A stretch of 64,000 nucleotides of DNA from Flavobacteriaceae bacterium. Lineage in GTDB: Bacteria; Bacteroidota; Bacteroidia; Flavobacteriales; Flavobacteriaceae. Positions within the stretch are counted from its first letter, which is position 1; every line of letters starts with the position of its first letter. The notes beneath the pieces are model-generated. The model was not told the DNA's origin. It saw only the letters and a program-made list of their open reading frames with translations, and searched no databases. Of this stretch, positions 46,601 through 54,613 are shown one piece after another. A program made the position numbers and the translations under genes. The stretch spans positions 248,001-312,000 of the forward strand of contig JAGYKX010000005.1 of assembly GCA_018401115.1 (NCBI GenBank). Direction: 5' to 3'.

Positions 46601-46852
46601 TACGCCTTTGTCATTCACACTAGATTAGTGCCAGGACTTAGGGGTCGTTGGACCTTTAATTTTCTCAGTATAGTAGCCTATGCCAGTATTATGATGACCT
46701 ATTTTGGGGTGAATTTTTATCTGGTAGGATTACATTCATATGCCAGTGGTGCTCAAGTCATTACCCCAAGCTTTATTTGGTATTGTGTGGTGGGAGTAAT
46801 TTTACTCGGAGGCATTAGTTTTTGGAAGCACAAGAAAATATTTAAAAAATAA
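43673..46852 (+). CDS. ccsBA: Fused cytochrome c biogenesis protein CcsBA (ResB-CcsA)
   Basis: 1059 residues. The N-terminal ResB/CcsB half (about 1-470) holds membrane helices with the His of LLLHISWILIIMG and a large periplasmic domain. The C-terminal CcsA half (about 750-1059) holds the heme-handling WWD-type segment WANESWGRYWGWDPKETW, flanked by His residues in SHTFGLILRW and VGLHSYASG. It exports haem and attaches it to apocytochrome c (system II). The CcsX/ResA thiol components are not in the window. The PLP enzyme and bshB1 follow closely. Confidence 0.96.
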   Translation: MIETLKKILFSTRLMSVLFIAFATAMAFGTFIENWYSTETARIWIYNATWFEAMMVFFVINFAGNIKRYGLLKLKKWPVLLLHISWILIIMGAFVTRYISYEGMMPIREGEIEKIFYSDKTYVTLMVDGEKDGQPARRTFEDQAIFTPEAKKTSLPWRSNFADQDFDIAFVSFQQGAKQGVVEDPKGTDFLKIVEAGDGNRHDHYLESGSVTSIHNILFALNEETPGAININTTVSPYTINTPFEGDFMRMADQFKGAVLKDSVQELQLRSLYNVGGMQFVIPELPIKGTNGIVAVSEDEKTPETKDALTVAITTGGETQQVTVLGAKGMASFSDKVQIGGLDFTLGYGSKVHELPFSVKLNDFIAQKYPGTEKGYASFMSKVTVEDTRPFDYDIFMNHVLDHGGYRFFQSSFHPDEKGTVLSVSHDFWGTWITYVGYFLLYIGLMGILFFGSTRFKDLARSIEKVKAKKAMLSLMFLLGSMNLSLAQGADDASQDTHLHSSAAQSDIQLSLNKTTATAEHAAKFGALVIQDDGGRMKPINTFASELLRKLSFKTKYEGLNPDQVLLSMMLNPALWYNMPFIALDKKGQNDSLRNILGLPSGQRMVKATDFFDTAGAYKLAPFLQDAYATTNPNKFQKDFQDIDLRLGLLNRALGGEIIKIFPLLNDENNKWISAVEYRSGKHVIGDSLYANFVKNAVPFYLMSLEKAIATGDYSSADKLLEAFTQNQNNHGSEIMPAPEKIQAEIFYNELDIFNKLYKYYALIGVFMFFFLVFQIFKDRRFLRYGIFGFKGLVYLLFLSHTFGLILRWYISGHAPWSDAYESILYVSWATLAMGIALGRKSDLTLAATTFVTSMLLWIAHQSWVDPAVANLVPVLDSYWLMIHVAVIVGSYGPLTVGMILGVVSLILMIMTNEKNKQRMDLNLKELTIINELALTVGLIMLTIGNFLGGQWANESWGRYWGWDPKETWALISILIYAFVIHTRLVPGLRGRWTFNFLSIVAYASIMMTYFGVNFYLVGLHSYASGAQVITPSFIWYCVVGVILLGGISFWKHKKIFKK

Positions 46853-46883
46853 GTACTTTTAAAAAAGATCAAAACACCACCTT

Positions 46884-48035
46884 ATGGAACTTAAAAAATC
46901 TGGTATAAATACGCTTTGCACCCATTATGGGGAATTAGATGACCCCCTTTACAAAGGAGCAGTTTCACCCTTATATATGAGTACTTCTTATGCCTTTGAA
47001 GACGTGGAAATAAAACGCTACCCGAGGTATTTTAACACACCTAATCAAGTAGCTTTAGCTAAAAAAATTGCGGCCTTGGAAAAGAGTGAAGCGGCCTTGA
47101 TTTTCGGAAGTGGTATGGCTGCAGTGAGTACTGCTATGTTGGCTTTTTTAAGTGCAGGAGATCATGTAGTATTACAGAAAACACTTTATGGAGGAACCTA
47201 TAATTTTGTTGTAGAAGAATTAGAACGCTTTGGAATTTCTTATACGTTTACGAAAGGATTGGCTCCAAATGACTTTGAAGCGGCCTTACAAGACAACACC
47301 AAAGTGATTTATATAGAAACGCCCTCTAATCCTTTGCTCACCATTACAGATTTAAAATCAGTAGGAACTCTTGCTAAAAAAGCGGGTATTGTGAGTATGA
47401 TAGACAATACTTTTGCCAGTCCAGTAAACCAAAACCCAGCAGATTTTGGAATAGATGTGATCATTCACTCTGCCACGAAATACATGGGCGGGCACTCAGA
47501 TATATGTGCAGGAGCTATAGCAGCCTCTCAGGCTCATATAGACCAGGTGTTTAGATTGGCTAAAAATTTTGGCGGTTCGCTGAGTGATTATACCGTTTGG
47601 TTACTTGAAAGAAGTATAAAAACCATGGGAATACGCGTAAAAGCCCAAAATGAAAATGCCATGAAAATGGCTACTTATTTGGAAGAACACCCTGAGGTCG
47701 CTAAGGTGTATTATCCTGGTCTCAAAAGCCATCCAGACCATGCATTGGCCGCTGCCCAAATGAGTGGTTTTGGAGGTATGTTGTCTTTTGAATTAGAAGA
47801 AGGTTTAAACGCGAGTGCGTTTCAAAAAGCCTTACAATTAATTAAACCTTCTATGAGTTTGGCTGGAATTGAGAGTACTTTACTCTCGCCAACCCTTACC
47901 TCACATGCCCTTTTGAGTCCTGAAGAAAGAAAGTACCAAGGTATTGCAGACGGCCTAATTCGTTTCTCTGTTGGGATTGAAGAAGTAGAAGCTTTACAAT
48001 CAGATATTGACCAGGCCATTAAAAGCCTTCTATAA
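46884..48035 (+). CDS. Cys/Met metabolism PLP-dependent enzyme (trans-sulfuration family)
   Basis: 383 residues of fold-type I. Lys199 in HSATKYMGGHSD is the PLP Lys; FGSGMAAVSTA and ETPSNPLL are family motifs. The early residues and the PRYFNTPNQ segment place it with cystathionine gamma-synthase, cystathionine beta-lyase or methionine gamma-lyase; these cannot be told apart with certainty here. It lies between ccsBA (31 bases) and bshB1 (9 bases), a setting that suggests low-molecular-weight thiol metabolism. Confidence 0.88.
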   Translation: MELKKSGINTLCTHYGELDDPLYKGAVSPLYMSTSYAFEDVEIKRYPRYFNTPNQVALAKKIAALEKSEAALIFGSGMAAVSTAMLAFLSAGDHVVLQKTLYGGTYNFVVEELERFGISYTFTKGLAPNDFEAALQDNTKVIYIETPSNPLLTITDLKSVGTLAKKAGIVSMIDNTFASPVNQNPADFGIDVIIHSATKYMGGHSDICAGAIAASQAHIDQVFRLAKNFGGSLSDYTVWLLERSIKTMGIRVKAQNENAMKMATYLEEHPEVAKVYYPGLKSHPDHALAAAQMSGFGGMLSFELEEGLNASAFQKALQLIKPSMSLAGIESTLLSPTLTSHALLSPEERKYQGIADGLIRFSVGIEEVEALQSDIDQAIKSLL

Positions 48036-48044
48036 AATAAAAAA

Positions 48045-48764
48045 ATGAAACTAGATATTCTCGCCTTTGGGGCACATCCAGATGATGTTGAATTAGGGGC
48101 AGGTGCTACCATTGCTAAGGAAATAAGCCTTGGCAAAAAAGTAGGAATCGTAGATCTAACAAGGGGAGAACTTGGTACTAGAGGAACTTCAGAAATTAGA
48201 GCGAGTGAGGCTAAGAAAGCAGCTGCAATTTTAGGTGTGTCTATTCGAGAAAATCTAGGTTTAGCTGACGGTTTTTTAAAAACAGATTTAGAAAGTCAAA
48301 TGCGTGTCATAGAAATGATCAGAACCTACCAGCCAGAGGTTGTTTTATGCAATGCCATTAGAGACCGCCATATAGATCACGGAAAGGGAAGTTCATTAGT
48401 CAGTGACGCTTGTTTTTTAAGTGGTCTTATTAAAATAGAGACTTATGACGCTCAAGGAGCTCCTCAACAAGCTTGGAGGCCTAAACAAGTGTATCATTAT
48501 ATTCAATGGGAAAATATCAATCCTGACTTTGTTGTCAATGTTTCCGGTTTTCTAGATCAAAAGGAAAAATCAATTTTAGCCTATGCTTCCCAATTTTTTG
48601 ATCCAACAAGTAAGGACCCAGAGACCCCTATTTCCTCTAAAAACTTCTTAGATTCTGTTCGCTACAGAGCACAAGACTTAGGGAGGCTTATAGGCGTAGC
48701 AGCTGCAGAGGGTTTTACAGCAGAAAGGCATGTAGCGATAGATCGCTTAGATGGATTAATATAG
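48045..48764 (+). CDS. bshB1: Bacillithiol biosynthesis deacetylase BshB1
   Basis: 239 residues of the PIG-L family. Zinc motif: AHPDDVELGAG (His11, Asp13, Asp14); substrate block LTRGELGTRGT; second motif IRDRHIDHGKGS. It deacetylates GlcNAc-malate to GlcN-malate in bacillithiol synthesis, which occurs in Bacteroidota as well as Firmicutes. BshA and BshC are not in this window. It is probably the last gene of the ccsBA-PLP enzyme-bshB1 transcript. Confidence 0.93.
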   Translation: MKLDILAFGAHPDDVELGAGATIAKEISLGKKVGIVDLTRGELGTRGTSEIRASEAKKAAAILGVSIRENLGLADGFLKTDLESQMRVIEMIRTYQPEVVLCNAIRDRHIDHGKGSSLVSDACFLSGLIKIETYDAQGAPQQAWRPKQVYHYIQWENINPDFVVNVSGFLDQKEKSILAYASQFFDPTSKDPETPISSKNFLDSVRYRAQDLGRLIGVAAAEGFTAERHVAIDRLDGLI

Positions 48765-48937
48765 CCTTCAAATGAAAGCCTAGGATAACAGCGGTTTTTG
48801 CCTTTTATTACTTTACTGATTAGGCGGGTATTATAGGACCTATTAACCCATTCTAAAGCCACTTTTTAAATATCTTTTCTTGTATTCTGTTGACTACCAA
48901 TTGGATTGATTTTTTTTAAAAATACCCTGTGATTTTT
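48765..48937. other. Intergenic stretch, no gene seen
   Basis: AT-rich DNA with T-runs between bshB1 and the tRNA-His promoter. No gene or strong terminator was recognised. Confidence 0.6.
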
Positions 48938-48969
48938 TTTGAAAGCTAGTAGGAAATAAATTATATTTG
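48938..48969 (+). promoter_or_regulatory. Bacteroidota-type promoter for tRNA-His
   Basis: TTTG (48938-48941), a 20-base spacer and TATATTTG (48962-48969), 15 bases before the tRNA: nearly ideal. Confidence 0.9.
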
Positions 48970-48984
48970 CAGCCAATTATAAAT

Positions 48985-49059
48985 GGTGGTTGTAGCTCAG
49001 CTGGTTAGAGCGCTGGTTTGTGGTACCAGAAGTCGCCGGTTCGAACCCGGTCTTCCACC
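48985..49059 (+). tRNA. tRNA-His (GTG)
   Basis: Anticodon loop TTGTGGT between CTGGT/ACCAG stems; T arm GCCGG/CCGGT. The extra G-1 (48985) opposite discriminator C73 (49059) is the tRNA-His identity element. The acceptor stem has two adjacent U-U oppositions at 5-68 and 6-67. CCA is not encoded. Confidence 0.93.
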
Positions 49060-49067
49060 CAGAATTA

Positions 49068-49097
49068 AAGCCTTACTTTTTGAGTAAGGCTTTTTTT
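49068..49097 (+). terminator. Terminator after tRNA-His
   Basis: AAGCCTTACT (49068-49077) pairs with AGTAAGGCTT (49083-49092), followed by T to 49097. Confidence 0.9.
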
Positions 49098-49117
49098 GTG
49101 GCTAAAATTAAGGACAC

Positions 49118-49146
49118 AAAAAAATCCCCAGCTTTCACTGGGGATT
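49118..49146 (-). terminator. Terminator after the M28 peptidase gene
   Basis: On the minus strand AATCCCCA (49146-49139) pairs with TGGGGATT (49130-49123), followed by a T-run to 49118. Confidence 0.88.
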
Positions 49147-49168
49147 GAATTCTTAAAATATTATGAGC

Positions 49169-50713
49169 TTATTTACCCACCTTGTCTACGGTAATCCTGT
49201 TAGCTCTATTCGCCAGTTCCCAAGCCGTATAAAATACCAAACGACTTCTGTTTTCTAATAAGTCATAGTTTATTTTATCTGGAGTATCTCCAGGTTTGTG
49301 ATAGTCATCATGGGTACCGTTAAAATAAAATATAATTGGAATATTATTTTTAGCAAAATTGTAGTGGTCAGACCTGTAATAAAAACGGTTTGGATCATTC
49401 TCATCATTATAGGTGTAATCTAACTCAACTTTAGTGTACTTTTCATTGACTTCTTCAGAGAGTTCATGTAATTCAGTACTCAGTTTGTCAGATCCAATGA
49501 GGTAAATGTAGTTCCTGTCGCCTTCTCTTTTTGGGTCAATTCTCCCTACCATATCAATATTTAGATTGGCTACCGTATTGGCCAATGGAAAAATAGGGTC
49601 TACATCTGTGTAATACTGAGATCCTAATAATCCTTTTTCTTCCCCAGTTACATGTAAGAAAACAATAGATCTTTTAGGTCCTTTTCCTTTGTCTGCAGCA
49701 GTTTTAAAAGCTTCTGCAATCTCTAATAAAGCTACTGTTCCTGAGCCGTCGTCGTCTGCGCCATTGTGAATTTCTCCCTTGCTGTTTACCCCTACGTGGT
49801 CTAGGTGAGAAGAGATTACAATATATTCCTCTGGCAATTCACTTCCTTTTAAGAAAGCCACTACATTTTCTGATTGTACTTCTTTATTGGCGCTCTTTAC
49901 CGCAAAAGACATGGGTAAGTCTAATACCCTTGCTTGGTGGTCCGTAGCAATATTTGAGAGCATTTTGTTGGCTAATTCTGTGTTCAAGAAAAAAGATGGC
50001 ATACTTTCTTTAGCCATAGCTTTAATGCCCATGCTGCCACTGTCATTATCTTTCATATAAGAAAACCTTCTTTGGTAGCGGTCAAAATTAGCTTGATCAA
50101 AGAAAAGCACTGCAACAGCGCCTTTTTCTTTAGCTACTGCCACTCTTTTTGAAAGGGCTTCAGAAATATTACTCCACTTACTGGCTTCTTCAGATCCAGA
50201 AAGTAGAAATTGACCGTTGGCATCTTTAGGTTCTCCAGATTTTACAAGAACTACTTTACCGGCTACATCTATATTAGCGTAATCTGAATACTCCCCTTCT
50301 TCAATTCCGTAAGCTGCATATACGATTTGATCAAAATCTCCCTCAAAAGAAGAGAATCCCATAAATCCTGATCCATTTTCAATAGAAATGTCACCCATAG
50401 TCAGTTGTCCGGTGGGCACTTTTCTAACTTCTAATGCAATGGGTTGGAAATAATCATCCCCACCTTTAGCAGCAGGAATGCCTAAAGAAACATATTGCTC
50501 CTTTAAGTATGCAATAGCCATTTTTTGTCCAGGTTCCCCTGTTTCTCTTCCTTCAAATTCATCTGAGGCATAAGTGTACAAATGTTCTTTGAGTTCCGCT
50601 TCAGTAATTGTTTTTGCAAAAGTCTGAGGATTTGCAACTTTAGACTTTACTTGCTTTTGTGCCTGTAAAGTACCCATGGTTAATCCAAGGGCTATTAAGA
50701 TTAATTTTTTCAT
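49169..50713 (-). CDS. M28 family aminopeptidase-like peptidase with PA domain
   Basis: 514 residues with a signal peptide (1-18). Order: N-terminal YASDEFEGRETGEPG segment, PA domain inserted (about 115-270), and an M28 zinc domain: SSHLDHVGV, GADDDGSGT, TGEEKGLLGS, NIDMVGR and a late HDDYHKPGDT. It is likely to cut N-terminal residues from peptides in the periplasm. It is divergent from the hydroxyproline genes over 190 bases; a functional link (peptide-derived hydroxyproline) is possible but not shown. Confidence 0.9.
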   Translation of the reverse strand: MKKLILIALGLTMGTLQAQKQVKSKVANPQTFAKTITEAELKEHLYTYASDEFEGRETGEPGQKMAIAYLKEQYVSLGIPAAKGGDDYFQPIALEVRKVPTGQLTMGDISIENGSGFMGFSSFEGDFDQIVYAAYGIEEGEYSDYANIDVAGKVVLVKSGEPKDANGQFLLSGSEEASKWSNISEALSKRVAVAKEKGAVAVLFFDQANFDRYQRRFSYMKDNDSGSMGIKAMAKESMPSFFLNTELANKMLSNIATDHQARVLDLPMSFAVKSANKEVQSENVVAFLKGSELPEEYIVISSHLDHVGVNSKGEIHNGADDDGSGTVALLEIAEAFKTAADKGKGPKRSIVFLHVTGEEKGLLGSQYYTDVDPIFPLANTVANLNIDMVGRIDPKREGDRNYIYLIGSDKLSTELHELSEEVNEKYTKVELDYTYNDENDPNRFYYRSDHYNFAKNNIPIIFYFNGTHDDYHKPGDTPDKINYDLLENRSRLVFYTAWELANRANRITVDKVGK

Positions 50714-50758
50714 ACGTATGATTAGATTAGTATTTAAGCGCCCCTAAAATAGTAAATT

Positions 50759-50828
50759 AAGCCTAATAGGCTTTGTTTTTAAGAAAATATTAAGGGCCTT
50801 GAACCCACAATAGAAAGGAAGCCTATTA
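50759..50828. repeat. AAGCCTA repeats in the divergent region before the hydroxyproline genes
   Basis: AAGCCTAATA at 50759-50768 overlaps its own inverted copy TAATAGGCTT (50764-50773), and AAGCCTATTA recurs at 50819-50828. They could be regulator half-sites; the 190-base gap holds no other feature that I can name. Confidence 0.35.
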
Positions 50829-50903
50829 AATGAATATTGGCTCATATGGATATGCCATTTTTTATGTTTATTTTAGTAGGCAACCAACCAAAAAATCAAT
50901 CTA

Positions 50904-51824
50904 ATGCAAACAATAGCATGGAAAGGCGTTATGCCAGCCGTCACTACAAAATTTACTTCAGAAGATCAGTTAGACCTTAAATTGTTTTCTAAGAATATTC
51001 AAGCACAATTAGCGGCTGGAGTTCACGGGATTATTTTAGGAGGCACACTAGGTGAAGCCAGTACTTTGAGCAAAGCAGAAAAAAACACTTTAATTTTGCA
51101 TACGGTACAGGAAGTAAACCAGCAGCTGCCTGTGGTCATTAATATTGCAGAACAAACTACTAAAGACGCCGTTGCTGCGGCACATGCGGCACAAGAAGCT
51201 GGCGCCAGAGGATTGATGATGTTGCCGCCCATGCGTTATAAAGCTACCGCAGCAGAAACTGTCGCCTATTTTGAGGCAGTAGCTGGCAGTACAGATCTTC
51301 CCATCATGATATACAATAACCCGGTAGATTACGGTATAGAAGTGACTATACCTATGTTTGAGTCGCTGTTAAAGCATCCTCAAATTCAGGCTGTAAAGGA
51401 ATCTACAAGGGATACGACCAATGTGATTAGACTTCAAAATGCTTTTGGCGAAAGATTGAGTATCCTATCTGGAGTAGACACCTTAGCGCTAGAAAGTATG
51501 CTTCTTGGCGCTCAGGGGTGGGTGGCAGGTTTGGTATGTGCTTTTCCAGCAGAAACAGTAGCTATTTATGCTTTGGCTAAAGCAGGGCGTATTGAGGAAG
51601 CTACAGATTTATACAAATGGTTTATGCCATTATTAGAACTAGATATAAACCCACAATTGGTGCAGAATATAAAAATGGCAGAAGTGGCCACCCGTATTGG
51701 ATCTGAATATGTAAGACTCCCAAGAATGCCTTTACAAGAACCAGAACGTTCAAGGGTTGCACAAATTATCACTACTGCTTTGGCCACTAGGCCACAATTA
51801 CCAGATTATAAGTCACTTTTATGA
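50904..51824 (+). CDS. DapA-family enzyme, probable 1-pyrroline-4-hydroxy-2-carboxylate deaminase
   Basis: 306 residues of the dihydrodipicolinate synthase superfamily: GGTLGEASTLS for carboxylate binding, Tyr137 in MIYNNPVDYG, and Schiff-base Lys165 in AVKEST. Members also serve as DapA or N-acetylneuraminate lyase. The next two genes are an alpha-ketoglutaric semialdehyde dehydrogenase-type enzyme and a hydroxyproline epimerase, so the deaminase of trans-4-hydroxyproline catabolism is the best call. Confirmation needs the D-hydroxyproline dehydrogenase gene, not seen here. Confidence 0.8.
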   Translation: MQTIAWKGVMPAVTTKFTSEDQLDLKLFSKNIQAQLAAGVHGIILGGTLGEASTLSKAEKNTLILHTVQEVNQQLPVVINIAEQTTKDAVAAAHAAQEAGARGLMMLPPMRYKATAAETVAYFEAVAGSTDLPIMIYNNPVDYGIEVTIPMFESLLKHPQIQAVKESTRDTTNVIRLQNAFGERLSILSGVDTLALESMLLGAQGWVAGLVCAFPAETVAIYALAKAGRIEEATDLYKWFMPLLELDINPQLVQNIKMAEVATRIGSEYVRLPRMPLQEPERSRVAQIITTALATRPQLPDYKSLL

Positions 51825-51919
51825 GACTATAGTCACTCAGATATAGCTTTAAATATCATCATTACAAAGTAATTAGCCTCTGTAACAAAATAAATAGTCG
51901 CATATTTAAATCATACCCC

Positions 51920-53500
51920 ATGAATATCATTACAAAGAACCTTATTGGTTACTCCTACAGTGCAGTAGGTACTGAAACTTTTTCTAGCTTCAATCCAATA
52001 GATCAATCAACCACTCCTTGGGTGTTTAAGAATGCTACGCTTGAGGAGTTAAAAAATGCTACGGAATTCGCAGCCAAAGCTTTTATTCCATATAAAACAA
52101 TGTCTGTCGCTAGAAGGGCTGCATTTTTAAGGGCCATAGCCAAAGAGATTCTAGCATTGGGAGAGTCTTTAACTAGTGTATATACTGCAGAGACTGGATT
52201 GCCCAAGGGCAGGGCAGAGGGAGAGCGCGCTAGAACAATTGGGCAGTTAGAAGCCTTTGCTAATGCCATAGAAAATGGCCAATATTTGCAACCTATCATA
52301 GACCACGCAGACGCCAATAGAACTCCAATCCCAAAAGTAGATCTTAGAAAAATTAATGAACCCATTGGTCCCATAGCGGTTTTTGGTGCTAGTAATTTTC
52401 CTTTGGCCTATTCTACGGCGGGAGGAGACACTGCCAGTGCACTTGCGACAGGTTGTCCGGTGGTGGTAAAAGCCCATCCCATGCATGCGGCAACAAATGC
52501 CCTAGTGGTTCAGGCCATTTTAAATGCCGCACAAGAGACTAAAATGCCAGAAGGAGTGTTTTCATGTCTATACAGCAACAATTATGAAGTAGGTACTCAG
52601 TTGGTTCAAGACCCTTTGATTAAAGGGGTGGGATTTACTGGAAGTATTGCAGGAGGAACAGCGCTTTATAAATTGGCCCAATCCAGAGCAACCCCTATAC
52701 CTGTTTTTGCTGAGATGGGTTCAGTTAACCCAGTAGTAGTTTTGCCAGAGGCATTGAATGAAAACTCTGCAGATTGGGCCAAAGCTTATGCAGGTTCCAT
52801 TAGCCTTGGTTCTGGACAGTTTTGCACCAATCCAGGACTGCTATTTGGTATAGCTTCTCTAGAACTAGATACTTTTATAGACCAGCTCTCTAAGGCATTT
52901 AATCAGTTAGAACCTCATTATATGTTACACCCCAATATTCTTAATGCTTATGAAAAAGGGAAGGCTGAATTTGACGCCCTAGCCACAAAAACCGCTGCCA
53001 CTGCTGCACCATTTTCTCCTAAAGAAGGCCTAGGTCATGGAGTTATATACAAAGTAAACGCAAGTACCTTTAAAACCAATCCAAGATTGCACCAAGAAGT
53101 TTTTGGACCGCTATCATTGGTGGTGGAATGTAAAAATGTAGATGAGTTAACCACACTAATCAAAGGATTAGAAGGTCAACTGACTGGAACAATTCTCGGA
53201 TCTGAAAACGCCTTAGAAACCAATGAAAATATAGTAATGACTTTACAAAGTAGGGTGGGAAGACTCATATTTAATGGGGTGCCCACAGGGGTAGAAGTCT
53301 GTGCAGCCATGCAACACGGTGGTCCTTTCCCGGCCAGCACCGATGAAAGATTTACTTCAGTAGGTGTAAAAGCAATGGACCGTTGGTTACGGCCAGTGTC
53401 TTATCAAAATTGGCCAGACAAGCTCTTGCCTAAAGCCTTACAAAATAATAATCCCTTAGGTTTGACCAGACTGATTAACGGGAACCTAATAAAAGACTAA
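51920..53500 (+). CDS. Aldehyde dehydrogenase, probable alpha-ketoglutaric semialdehyde dehydrogenase
   Basis: 526 residues of the ALDH superfamily. Catalytic Cys302 in GQFCTNPG and general-base Glu265 in FAEMGSVNP. The length and the FGASNFPLAYSTAGGDTASALATGCPVVVK stretch (split here in three blocks) match the type III NADP-dependent group that oxidises alpha-ketoglutaric semialdehyde to alpha-ketoglutarate, the last step of hydroxyproline (and pentose) breakdown. It is 95 bases after the DapA-like gene and 4 bases before the epimerase. Confidence 0.88.
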   Translation: MNIITKNLIGYSYSAVGTETFSSFNPIDQSTTPWVFKNATLEELKNATEFAAKAFIPYKTMSVARRAAFLRAIAKEILALGESLTSVYTAETGLPKGRAEGERARTIGQLEAFANAIENGQYLQPIIDHADANRTPIPKVDLRKINEPIGPIAVFGASNFPLAYSTAGGDTASALATGCPVVVKAHPMHAATNALVVQAILNAAQETKMPEGVFSCLYSNNYEVGTQLVQDPLIKGVGFTGSIAGGTALYKLAQSRATPIPVFAEMGSVNPVVVLPEALNENSADWAKAYAGSISLGSGQFCTNPGLLFGIASLELDTFIDQLSKAFNQLEPHYMLHPNILNAYEKGKAEFDALATKTAATAAPFSPKEGLGHGVIYKVNASTFKTNPRLHQEVFGPLSLVVECKNVDELTTLIKGLEGQLTGTILGSENALETNENIVMTLQSRVGRLIFNGVPTGVEVCAAMQHGGPFPASTDERFTSVGVKAMDRWLRPVSYQNWPDKLLPKALQNNNPLGLTRLINGNLIKD

Positions 53501-53504
53501 CACC

Positions 53505-54515
53505 ATGTCTGAACATATTTTTTCTTGTATAGACGCCCATACTTGCGGCAACCCAGTCAGGGTGGTAGCCAAAGGAGGTCCTCATCTGGTAGGAGACTCC
53601 ATGAGTGATAAAAGGCAACACTTTTTAAAGCAATACGATTGGATTAGAAAGGGGCTCATGTTTGAACCAAGAGGGCACGATATGATGAGTGGGAGTATTT
53701 TTTACCCACCTTCAGATCCTGAAAATGACATTGGGATACTTTTTATTGAAACCAGCGGATGCCTACCCATGTGCGGTCACGGGACCATTGGAAGCATTTC
53801 TATTGGTATTCAAGAGGGATTGATCCATCCTAAAATACCTGGTAAAGTGCGTTTGGAAACGCCTGCTGGTTTAGTGCTTATTGACTATGAAATGAATGGA
53901 GATAAAGTAGCCTGGGTCAAACTCACTAATGTCATGTCTTATTTGGCCGCCTCAGATTTGTCTGTGAGCCACCCTGTTTTAGGAGCCCTAAAGGTCGATG
54001 TCGCTTATGGGGGTAATTTTTACGCCATAGTAGACCCTCAGGAAAATTTCAAAGGACTAGAACACTATACAGCTTCAGACTTAATTTCTTTATCTGTAAG
54101 TCTCAGGAGTCTTCTCAATGATCACTACCCCAACCGATTCATTCACCCTCAAGACAGTAATATTCAAGGTCTGAGTCATGTATTATGGGCTGGAGCTACC
54201 ATAGACTCTAAGGCTACGGCAAGAAATGCAGTGTTTTATGGAGACAATGCCATTGATAGATCGCCTTGTGGGACTGGGACGTCGGCCAGAATGGCCCAAT
54301 GGCACGCCAAAGGACTTTTAAAGGAAGGCGAAAAATTCATTCACGAAAGCTATATAGGGTCCCAATTTATTGGAGAAATAGTAGGAACAGGAAGTCTTGG
54401 AGAATTTTCAGCTATTGTGCCTAGCATCCAAGGTTGGGCGAAGGTATATGGACACAATATAATTTCAATAGATGATACAGACGATCCATATGCCTATGGT
54501 TTTCAGGTTATTTAA
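53505..54515 (+). CDS. 4-hydroxyproline 2-epimerase (proline racemase family)
   Basis: 336 residues. Both acid/base Cys are present: Cys90 in PMCGHGTIG and Cys255 in RSPCGTGTSAR. Two Cys indicate an epimerase or racemase and rule out the Ser/Thr-type 3-hydroxyproline dehydratases. DAHTCGNPVRVV and EPRGHDMMSG are family blocks. It inverts trans-4-hydroxy-L-proline to cis-4-hydroxy-D-proline, the first step of the pathway whose later enzymes lie just upstream. No FAD-dependent D-hydroxyproline dehydrogenase or regulator is found next to it. Confidence 0.92.
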   Translation: MSEHIFSCIDAHTCGNPVRVVAKGGPHLVGDSMSDKRQHFLKQYDWIRKGLMFEPRGHDMMSGSIFYPPSDPENDIGILFIETSGCLPMCGHGTIGSISIGIQEGLIHPKIPGKVRLETPAGLVLIDYEMNGDKVAWVKLTNVMSYLAASDLSVSHPVLGALKVDVAYGGNFYAIVDPQENFKGLEHYTASDLISLSVSLRSLLNDHYPNRFIHPQDSNIQGLSHVLWAGATIDSKATARNAVFYGDNAIDRSPCGTGTSARMAQWHAKGLLKEGEKFIHESYIGSQFIGEIVGTGSLGEFSAIVPSIQGWAKVYGHNIISIDDTDDPYAYGFQVI

Positions 54516-54554
54516 GTGTGCCAAGATTCAGTTTTATAAGCAAGGTACTACTTT

Positions 54555-54570
54555 GGTAACAAATGTTACC
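54555..54570. promoter_or_regulatory. Palindrome GGTAAC-AAAT-GTTACC, possible operator
   Basis: Six-base perfect arms; the inner GTA-N8-TAC layout resembles sites of Crp/Fnr-family regulators. It sits 21 bases upstream of a -7 box, about where a -33 box would be, so it may be an operator of the first TauE gene. Confidence 0.45.
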
Positions 54571-54591
54571 TCTAAACTAATTCAGGGCCCT

Positions 54592-54599
54592 TATCTTTG
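54592..54599 (+). promoter_or_regulatory. -7 box for the first TauE/SafE gene
   Basis: TATCTTTG, 14 bases before the ATG, giving a very short leader. No -33 TTG is seen. Confidence 0.6.
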
Positions 54600-54613
54600 A
54601 ATTTTTACCGCTT

